A stretch of 64,000 bases of DNA, taken from the NCBI RefSeq assembly GCF_023015615.1, contig NZ_JALKAJ010000005.1, positions 248,001 to 312,000 of the forward strand, read 5' to 3'. Source of the stretch: Qipengyuania sp. S6317L1. Its GTDB lineage: Bacteria; Pseudomonadota; Alphaproteobacteria; Sphingomonadales; Sphingomonadaceae. The notes beneath the pieces are model-generated. The model did not search any database. It had not been told where the DNA came from and saw nothing but the letters and a program-made list of their open reading frames with translations. Of this stretch, positions 57,867-64,000 are shown piece after piece. The translations under genes and the position numbers were made by a program. Every line of letters begins with the position of its first letter. The stretch's first letter is position 1.

Positions 57867-59978
57867 CTACTTGGGTTCTTCGGCGGTGGTTTCGCTCATG
57901 CGGGCGTCGCCCAATGGCAGTGACAAGGTCAGCGCGCCCTCTTTGCGTGTAAGATCGCCTCCGCCAGAGCGCGCCTCTGCCCGCGCGAGCCTGAGTGCAA
58001 AGCCAGCGCCAAACAGGCCGGGATTGATCGCGGTGCTGATTGGCCGCGCGTCGGCTGCAAAAAGGTCATCTTCGCCAAGCAGCTGCATCGGAAGATCGCA
58101 GGTCAGCTGCACCATGCCGCCGCTTTTGCTCAGCTTGGCCTGCAAGGTTTCGCCTGCACCGCACCCGCCGCCAAGCGTTGCGAGCATCCGCCACATCAGG
58201 CTTTCCGCGCTGTCGCCATCGATTGCCGCGATCAGAGCAGTATCGCTTTCCTCGACCAGTTCAACGCCTGCCATTCTTGCGTCCAGCACCTGCGCAAGCT
58301 GACGAATGATACGCTTGGCAAGGCCTGATATGTCGCTTGCGCCCTGTTCCAATTCGATGACGCCGGTTTCAAGCTTGGCGAGGCGGTCAAGCTCCTCAAA
58401 ACCGGAGAGAATACGTGCAGCGTCAGATGCGATAGCCGCGGCCAGAGCGCGGTATTCATGCGGGGCGGAGCCGAACAGTTGTTGCTGGATGACTTCGGAA
58501 TACCCTTGAACGGCGGTCACGGGCGTGCGCAACTCGTGCAGCAATTGGCGGATGCGGTCGGCTTCTTGCTGGGCGGGGCTGGGCTCCGGGTCGGATGCCA
58601 CCTCAAGCTTCCTGCGCATACGCCCGATATAGCCGGAAAAACCCCCGATTGCGCTAAATCGCGGCTGTGCATCGACCACCCAATCGCCCGCAATCATCGG
58701 GGCTCCATTGAGCGATAGGGGCGCAGCCTTGATGATCTGGCGCGCATAAAACGCGCGGGTCATGGCATCGGTTGTGCCGCCCGATTGAAGCCGGGAGCGC
58801 GCGATAAGGCGTGTGCCCACCACCATCGGCGCAACTTCGCTTTCCGCCCATTCGATCCGCCCGGCCGCATCGGCGGCAAAAGCAAAGCCGCGCACCACGC
58901 GCGCACCAGCCCGATCCTCTTCTCCAAGCGGCAGACGCGGCATGAGCGCATCGCCATCGCCGGGCGGTGTCTCGTCGGCTCTGGGCGCTTCATTTGCCTC
59001 TTCCCTGTTGCGCTTGAACTGCGCAATCCGGTCGACAAGTGCCGAGATTTCGCTGCGCCCCTCATTTTTCGGCGCGCCAGTGACATCCTTTGGCCGGGGA
59101 GGGGGCGTGTCCGCGTGGCTTTTGACCGGATCTTGCGCCTCGTCATCAAGTTCGAACACATCTTCCGGTTCGTCCGGCGTCTTCTCGCCAAGAGGCTCTT
59201 CGGCAATCTCCCTCAGTTCTTCCCTGGTAAATGGCCGAGGGGTGAAGGTGAGGGGGCTGGTATCGGGACCTGTTTCATTGTTGCCGTTATCGCGGCGCTG
59301 ACCGCGATCCTGCGGGAAGAAAATCGGGCGCGAGGGGGCAGGGGTTTCGTCCTCGCCTGCGCCCTCTTCCTTGTCCGGACCGACAGAGGGAAGGCCATGC
59401 GAACCAATGTCGGGGCGGGAAAGGGAGGCGACCTTTTCATGGTCCGCGTCCCGCCCATTGATCGCGGCCTGATCTTGCACGCTGGCATGGCGCTGCGAGG
59501 TCGCTTCTGCAGGCTGTGCTTCGGGATGGGGAAGGCCGCGATCATGAACGCCCAGCCGTTCAAGCACCGCCTCAACATCTGCGCCCAAGTCCTTGCGCAG
59601 CCTCAAAAATCCGCGAGCCCTTACCGGCAGACGCGGGATGAGCGCGGTCCAGTCGTCGCTCGACAATTGCGCCCGTGAAAGTGCTGCAGATGCAACCTCT
59701 GGCTCAAAATCAGCGAGATGCGCCGCGAGCTCGGGATTGCGCAAACGCCAGCTTGGCTCTTCGATAAGGCGCGCTCTGTCGCGCGCTGGAATGTTCTGGG
59801 CAAGCTTGTCCATGCGCATCCATGCGGCCGCGACAAGGCTGGGATCGCGCGCCGCTTCGCGTGCGCCATTCGCCTGTGCGCCGAGAAGATCGAGCAACTG
59901 GCGATACTGAGTGCGGCGCAAAGCATCGCTTTGCGCGTTTTGTCTCAGGACCGTTGCAAGGCGATCATCGAAGAACAT
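57867..59978 (-). CDS. Histidine kinase-like protein with long disordered N-terminus
   Basis: 703 residues. The first 330 or so are low complexity and charged (Glu, Asp, Pro), and about 330-465 may be a PAS-like sensor. A HisKA domain is clear around residue 481 (LLHELRTPVTAVQGYSEV, phospho-acceptor H481). The ATP-binding domain is degenerate: no normal N-box NxxxNAxK or DxGxG, only GLFGAGFALRLARAEARSGGG near the end. It may bind but not hydrolyse ATP, or be a pseudokinase. No membrane segment and no adjacent response regulator. Confidence 0.8.
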   Translation of the reverse strand: MFFDDRLATVLRQNAQSDALRRTQYRQLLDLLGAQANGAREAARDPSLVAAAWMRMDKLAQNIPARDRARLIEEPSWRLRNPELAAHLADFEPEVASAALSRAQLSSDDWTALIPRLPVRARGFLRLRKDLGADVEAVLERLGVHDRGLPHPEAQPAEATSQRHASVQDQAAINGRDADHEKVASLSRPDIGSHGLPSVGPDKEEGAGEDETPAPSRPIFFPQDRGQRRDNGNNETGPDTSPLTFTPRPFTREELREIAEEPLGEKTPDEPEDVFELDDEAQDPVKSHADTPPPRPKDVTGAPKNEGRSEISALVDRIAQFKRNREEANEAPRADETPPGDGDALMPRLPLGEEDRAGARVVRGFAFAADAAGRIEWAESEVAPMVVGTRLIARSRLQSGGTTDAMTRAFYARQIIKAAPLSLNGAPMIAGDWVVDAQPRFSAIGGFSGYIGRMRRKLEVASDPEPSPAQQEADRIRQLLHELRTPVTAVQGYSEVIQQQLFGSAPHEYRALAAAIASDAARILSGFEELDRLAKLETGVIELEQGASDISGLAKRIIRQLAQVLDARMAGVELVEESDTALIAAIDGDSAESLMWRMLATLGGGCGAGETLQAKLSKSGGMVQLTCDLPMQLLGEDDLFAADARPISTAINPGLFGAGFALRLARAEARSGGGDLTRKEGALTLSLPLGDARMSETTAEEPK

Positions 59979-60311
59979 TCAGGCTCCAGAACCCCAAATT
60001 GCCCGGGTGGGCGAGGCGTTTGCACATCGGTCACGCTCGAATATTCGGCTGGCGCAAAACTCAAAGGACCGCATCGTGCGTCATAGCACTGAAGACAGGG
60101 TGCACCACGCCCGCTTTCGAGTGCGTTGCAAAGCGGGACAATTGCTGGCACATATAATATAATTAGGTTCACAAGCGAGTGGTCCGCTACAATCTTTCAG
60201 CAGAAAGATGCGTAGTTATTGCAAGTCGACCATTTGTGTTGATGCACAAATTGGGGCAAGTGATTGGGGGCTGGACACAAAACGCCCGCCACTGGGGAGT
60301 ATAAGGGTATC
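59979..60311 (+). promoter_or_regulatory. Intergenic region with two palindromes upstream of lrp
   Basis: This 333-bp gap has no supported gene. It contains a TATAATATAATTAGG AT-rich segment around 60152-60165 and two palindromes: ATCTTTC (60194-60200) with GAAAGAT (60205-60211), spacer AGCA; and ATTTGTG (60234-60240) with CACAAAT (60247-60253), spacer TTGATG. The second lies 58 bp before the lrp start and may be an autoregulatory site. This is inference from symmetry only. Confidence 0.45.
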
Positions 60312-60773
60312 ATGGCGAACTTGGACGAGATTGATCGTCGTCTTTTGAGCGAGCTTCAGGCTGAAGGCCGCGTCACCAATGTGGAATTGGCCCAGCGCGT
60401 CGGTTTAACCGCGCCTCCGTGCCTGCGCCGTGTGCGCGGGCTGGAAGAAGACGGCGTAATTCGCGGCTATCATGCCGATCTGGACCCGTCCAAACTCGGC
60501 TTTGCCATCACCGTTTTTGCCATGGTGAGCCTCAAATCCCAGGCAGAGGCCGAACTTCGCGAGTTCGAAGACCACATGGCGGACCTTGCGGAGGTGCGTG
60601 AGTGTCATATGCTCAATGGCGAAATCGACTTCATTCTGAAGATCGTGAGCAAGGATTTGCAGAGTTTTCAGGAGTTTTTGACGAGCAAGCTGACGCCGGC
60701 GCCCAATGTCGCGAGCGTCAAGACCTCGCTCACCATCCGCACCGCCAAGCACGAGCCCGGAGTGCCGCTCTAG
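60312..60773 (+). CDS. Lrp/AsnC-family transcriptional regulator
   Basis: 153 residues: an N-terminal helix-turn-helix (NLDEIDRRLLSELQAEGRVTN, VELAQRVGLTAPPCLRRVRGLEEDGVI) and a C-terminal RAM (AsnC) ligand domain with IDFILKIVSKDL. Lrp/AsnC proteins sense amino acids. The start at 60312 (MANLDEIDR) is chosen; the frame is open upstream. A GFA-family gene starts 40 bp downstream in the same direction. Two palindromes upstream are candidate operators. Confidence 0.93.
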   Translation: MANLDEIDRRLLSELQAEGRVTNVELAQRVGLTAPPCLRRVRGLEEDGVIRGYHADLDPSKLGFAITVFAMVSLKSQAEAELREFEDHMADLAEVRECHMLNGEIDFILKIVSKDLQSFQEFLTSKLTPAPNVASVKTSLTIRTAKHEPGVPL

Positions 60774-60813
60774 CCCCGCAGCGCACAGTCATCGAAACGA
60801 GGGAGGACCACAC

Positions 60814-61263
60814 ATGAGCGAACAAGAAAAATTGATCGCAAGGCCCTTGAAGGGGTCATGTCTTTGTGGCTCGGTTTCGATAACCATTGAGCAGGCGCAC
60901 CGCGAAGTCGATGTGTGCCACTGCTCGATGTGCCAAACGTGGGGCGGCTCGATGTATGCAGGCGTTGAGGCCGAGAGTTTCTCGATCAAGGGCGAAGAGC
61001 ATATTACGGCCTATCCCTCGAGCGACTGGGCCGAGCGTGCATTCTGCTCCAGATGCGGGAGCCACCTTTGGTACAAATTCGTTCCCACCGGCAATCGGAC
61101 GTTTCTGGCAGGGATGTTTGATTTGCCGCAGGATATTGCGATCAAGCAGCAGATCTTCATCGACGAGAAGCCGCACTGGTATGACCTTGCGCAGGATAGC
61201 CCGAAGAAAACCGGAGCCGAGATCATCGCCGAGGCAGAAGCTGCAGGTTTTACCTTCGATTAG
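60814..61263 (+). CDS. GFA-family (glutathione-dependent formaldehyde-activating) protein
   Basis: 149 residues with the zinc-binding Cys pattern of the GFA family: C16 and C18 (GSCLCGSV), C35, C37 and C40 (CHCSMC), C78 and C81 (CSRCGSH). The name comes from a proposed S-hydroxymethylglutathione synthase, but most members have no proven activity. The ATG at 60814 follows a good SD (GGGAGGA). The stop overlaps the convergent dehydrogenase stop (TTAG, 61260-61263). Confidence 0.85.
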   Translation: MSEQEKLIARPLKGSCLCGSVSITIEQAHREVDVCHCSMCQTWGGSMYAGVEAESFSIKGEEHITAYPSSDWAERAFCSRCGSHLWYKFVPTGNRTFLAGMFDLPQDIAIKQQIFIDEKPHWYDLAQDSPKKTGAEIIAEAEAAGFTFD

Positions 61264-62654
61264 TGCAGCTTGAGCCTTGGCCGCACGATCCGGTTGACGC
61301 GGCCAATGACCATCAGGCCAAGCCCCTTGAACCACCCGTGGATGCCGATCAGGTGCATCCGGTATAGCGATGTGTAGATGAAGCGCGCCATGCGGCCTTC
61401 GACCGCCATCGCGCCTCCCACAAGGTTGCCCATGAGGTTTCCGAGCGTGGTAAAACGGCTGAGCGAAATGAGCGAGCCGTTGTCGTGATAGGTGAAAGTC
61501 TCAAGCTTTCGCCCGCGCTCTCTGCGACAGATATTATTGAACACCGTGTCCGCCATCTGGTGCGCGGCCTGGGCACGCGGAGGGATTTGCGGGCCGCCGT
61601 CTTCGGGCACGAAAGCGCAGCAGTCACCAAGGGCGAATATATCCTGATCGGTCACACTTTGCAGGGTAGGTTTGACCACGATCTGATTGCGCGGCGTGAC
61701 TTCGAGGCCGAGCGTTGCCAGAAAATCTGCGCCCTTGACGCCGGCGGCCCAGACCATGAGATCCGCCTCGATCTCCTCGCCATCGGCGGTCACCAGCGCG
61801 TTATCGGTGGCCTTGATCACTTGAACCCCCTCGCGCACTTTCACACCGAGCGCCTGAAGCTCACCGCGTGCCGAGTTCGACAGGCGTTCGGGAAGCGCAG
61901 GGAGAATACGCTGCCCCGCCTCAAGCAGGGTTACATCAAGGCGGCTTTCATCAAAGACTTCGAGGCCATAGTGTTTGAGGCCTGCCGCCGCGTTATAGAG
62001 TTCCGCAGCCAGTTCCACACCCGTTGCACCGCCTCCAACGATCGCGACTTTCACCCGTTCGTCGGCCTTGGGATCGGACAGCATCGCGCGGCTTACGCGC
62101 AGGCAATGGTTCAAAAGTCTCGTCCGGAACCGGTCGGCCTGCTTACGGCTGTCGAGATAGAGGCAATGCTCCTTGACGCCGGGCACACCGAAATCGTTTG
62201 ATACCGAACCAAGGGCGAGCACCAGCATATCGTAGCGGATCGTATGCGCGCCGATCACCTCTTTGCCCTTGTCATCGACCACAGGGGCCAGCCGGATGGT
62301 GCGCTTCTTCCGGTCGATGCTCTCAAGCGATCCTTGAAAGAAGCGATACCCCCAGCGCGCACAGTGGCTGCGGTAACCGACCTCGTCGAGATTGGCGTCG
62401 AGCGAGCCTGCCGCAACCTCGTGCAAAAGAGGTTTCCAGATGTGCGAAAGGTTCTGATCCACAAGGATAATGTCGTGATTGCGCCGCCCGAACTTGTCGC
62501 CAAGCTTGCGGACAAGCTCAAGGCCTCCTGCTCCACCACCAACGACGACAATCTGCGTCTTGCGCGCGCCGCGCCTGATGCGCGGATACGGGGGCGAGGG
62601 TTGGGCTTTGCGCTCGCGAGCGGTGATCTTCTGTTGGTCCATAAGGCGTTGCAT
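61260..62654 (-). CDS. NAD(P)/FAD oxidoreductase, type II NADH dehydrogenase-like
   Basis: 464-residue flavoprotein of the NDH-2 type. Two Rossmann motifs: IVVVGGGAGGLELV near the start for FAD, and VAIVGGGATGVELAAEL in the middle for NAD(P). The family segments LLHEVAAGSL, DMLVLALGS, VWAAGVKGA and DIFALGDCC are present. The C-terminus has hydrophobic stretches (LGNLMGNLVGGAMAV) that may peripherally bind the membrane. Start taken at 62654 with GGGGAT upstream; TTG at 62696 and ATG at 62642 are alternatives. It feeds electrons to quinone without pumping protons. Confidence 0.88.
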   Translation of the reverse strand: MQRLMDQQKITARERKAQPSPPYPRIRRGARKTQIVVVGGGAGGLELVRKLGDKFGRRNHDIILVDQNLSHIWKPLLHEVAAGSLDANLDEVGYRSHCARWGYRFFQGSLESIDRKKRTIRLAPVVDDKGKEVIGAHTIRYDMLVLALGSVSNDFGVPGVKEHCLYLDSRKQADRFRTRLLNHCLRVSRAMLSDPKADERVKVAIVGGGATGVELAAELYNAAAGLKHYGLEVFDESRLDVTLLEAGQRILPALPERLSNSARGELQALGVKVREGVQVIKATDNALVTADGEEIEADLMVWAAGVKGADFLATLGLEVTPRNQIVVKPTLQSVTDQDIFALGDCCAFVPEDGGPQIPPRAQAAHQMADTVFNNICRRERGRKLETFTYHDNGSLISLSRFTTLGNLMGNLVGGAMAVEGRMARFIYTSLYRMHLIGIHGWFKGLGLMVIGRVNRIVRPRLKLH

Positions 62655-62781
62655 CCATAACCATCCCCGATCCCGCAGGGGTAAAGGCCCGAGCAATCGG
62701 GTTCATCATGCAACGCGCAAAATCCGAATTTGTGCCCGAAGGCCAAACCGGGCGTGTCAGTTGTGATATTCTGGCGGGCAA

Positions 62782-62816
62782 AAGAAAGCCCGGCAGCAGC
62801 GCGGCCGGGCTTTCTT
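62782..62816 (-). terminator. Terminator of accC
   Basis: AAGAAAGCCCGGC (62782-62794) and GCCGGGCTTTCTT (62804-62816) form a perfect 13-bp stem with a 9-nt loop. On the minus strand the second arm runs into CTTTCTTTTGCCC, a good U-rich end 23 bp beyond the accC stop. The stem would also work in the other direction. Confidence 0.85.
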
Positions 62817-62838
62817 GAAAGCTAATATTGGGCGCAGT

Positions 62839-64000
62839 TTACGCCTTGCGCTCTGCCAGCCACTCTTCGAGCCATTTGATCGAATAATCGCCGTGGAGCA
62901 CATCGGTCTGGCGCAGCAATTCCTGATGCAGCGCGATGTTTGTCTTGACGCCTTCGACCACCATTTCTTCCAAAGCGCGGCGCAGGCGCATGATGCACCC
63001 TTCGCGGTCGCGCCCATAAACGATGAGCTTCGCAATCATGGAATCGTAATGGGGCGGGATCGAATACCCTGCATAAAGGCCTGAATCGACACGCACATGC
63101 ATACCACCAGCCGGATGGTAAGATGTGACTTTGCCCGGCGAGGGAGCGAAAGTGAACGCATCCTCGGCGTTGATACGACATTCGATCGCGTGACCGCGAA
63201 ATTCGAGGTCCTCCTGAGTGACGCTCAATGGTTTGCCGGCTGCAATACGGATCTGTTCGCGCACCAGATCAACGCCCGTGATCGCTTCGGTCACGGGGTG
63301 TTCGACCTGAAGCCGGGTGTTCATTTCGATGAAGTAGAACTCACCATTTTCCCAGAGGAATTCGATGGTGCCGGCACCGCGATACGCCATGTCGCGCATC
63401 GCCTTTGAGCAGATTTCGCCCATGCGCATGCGCTCTTCGTGGTCGATGACGGGCGAGGGCGCTTCTTCCAGAACCTTCTGGTGGCGGCGTTGCAGCGAGC
63501 AATCGCGTTCGCCCAGATGTATGGCATTGCCATTGCCATCGCCGAACACCTGAAATTCGATGTGGCGCGGGTTGCCGAGATACTTCTCGATATAAACCGT
63601 GGCATCGCCGAAAGCCGCTTTCGCCTCGGAGCCCGCCTGCTTCATCAGCGTTTCAAGCTGGTCCTCGCTCTCGCACACCTTCATGCCGCGGCCACCGCCG
63701 CCAGAGGCCGCTTTGATGATGACCGGATAGCCAACCTCGGCGGCGATCTTCTTGCCCTCTTCAGGGTCCTCGATCGCGCCGTCAGAGCCCGGAACCAGGG
63801 GAAGCCCCAGGTCGCCAGCGGTTCTCTTCGCCTGCACCTTGTCGCCCATGGTGCGGATATGCTCGGGCTTGGGCCCGATCCACGCGATGTCGTGCGCTTC
63901 GACGATTTCGGCGAATTTGGCGTTTTCCGAAAGGAAGCCATAGCCCGGGTGGATCGCGTCGCAACCGGCCACTTCGGCAGCAGAGATGATCGCTGCGTGG
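62839..64000 (-). CDS. accC: Acetyl-CoA carboxylase biotin carboxylase subunit (partial)
   Basis: The last 387 codons of biotin carboxylase; the N-terminal 65-70 residues lie outside the window. It adds carboxyl to biotin on AccB using ATP and bicarbonate in fatty acid synthesis. Seen are HPGYGFLSENAKFA, the glycine-rich ATP lid AASGGGGRGMKV, EKYLGNPRHIEFQV, and the active-site EMNTRLQVEHPVTE with R and E residues. accB normally lies directly upstream. A strong terminator follows its stop. Confidence 0.95.
   Translation of the reverse strand, partial: HAAIISAAEVAGCDAIHPGYGFLSENAKFAEIVEAHDIAWIGPKPEHIRTMGDKVQAKRTAGDLGLPLVPGSDGAIEDPEEGKKIAAEVGYPVIIKAASGGGGRGMKVCESEDQLETLMKQAGSEAKAAFGDATVYIEKYLGNPRHIEFQVFGDGNGNAIHLGERDCSLQRRHQKVLEEAPSPVIDHEERMRMGEICSKAMRDMAYRGAGTIEFLWENGEFYFIEMNTRLQVEHPVTEAITGVDLVREQIRIAAGKPLSVTQEDLEFRGHAIECRINAEDAFTFAPSPGKVTSYHPAGGMHVRVDSGLYAGYSIPPHYDSMIAKLIVYGRDREGCIMRLRRALEEMVVEGVKTNIALHQELLRQTDVLHGDYSIKWLEEWLAERKA

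Noticed and set aside
62709-62811. Short plus-strand ORF in the accC/NDH gap
   Set aside because: About 34 codons, ends inside the accC terminator hairpin and has no ribosome site.

Overview
The window is a dense, roughly 60% GC stretch of a chromosome, probably from an alphaproteobacterium of the Sphingomonadales and most likely the Erythrobacteraceae. The placement rests on the class I lysyl-tRNA synthetase, an FnrL-type regulator with a matching TTGAT-N4-ATCAA box, a perfect CtrA-type TTAA-N7-TTAA site, the L21 protein with a Lys/Ala-rich tail, the rsmE/gshA/ubiA neighbourhood and the SelO/YgfZ/EttA content. It is inferred from gene content, not from a search. No prophage, integrase, transposase or CRISPR array is visible.

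Layout. 66-4838 is one compact plus-strand run: threonine synthase, an RlmI-like methyltransferase, folB, a small unknown, then moaA-moaD-moaE. 4850-6586 holds an FNR box, a membrane protein and a lipoprotein-fnr pair. 6674-8963 is rplU-rpmA followed by an acetyltransferase and a TetR regulator. 8967-20318 is mostly housekeeping: ygfZ coupled to an ATP-grasp enzyme, pyrC, rarD, astD, SelO, a hydrolase, a GT4 glycosyltransferase, a YfgM-like TPR protein and bamB. 20387-29084 is a lipid-flavoured block: an ICMT-type membrane protein, then a tightly coupled trio (serine hydrolase, metallophosphoesterase, 1269-residue GMC oxidoreductase/alpha-beta hydrolase fusion), converging on two tandem ABM monooxygenases. 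29138-33361 carries gshA, rsmE, ubiA and a SRAP abasic-site protein. 33420-34417 is a SoxR regulon in miniature, with a SoxR operator between soxR and a VOC gene. 34414-43090 contains sixA, a sterol-desaturase-family protein, a membrane AraC regulator coupled to a DinG-like helicase, class I lysS and a prolyl-4-hydroxylase-like enzyme. 43179-46233 has a very Arg-rich RcnB-like exported protein, a PPOX protein, a CtrA-box gene and a decayed regulator fragment.

48124-56342 is the most distinctive region. It is rich in c-di-GMP and surface functions: a membrane diguanylate cyclase, an orphan CheY-like receiver, a two-partner-secretion TpsB transporter, a divergent FecR-domain protein with a huge Asp/Gly repeat region, and a CHASE2-(degenerate GGDEF)-EAL phosphodiesterase. 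I infer that these form an envelope-sensing/secretion/c-di-GMP module. 56381-64000 closes with tRNA-Pro and tRNA-Ile2, a polysaccharide deacetylase, a degenerate histidine kinase, Lrp, a GFA protein, an NDH-2-like dehydrogenase and the 3' part of accC, which runs off the window.

Two architectural habits recur. Same-strand neighbours often overlap as ATGA (translational coupling). Five convergent gene pairs share their stop codons in a 4-bp overlap.
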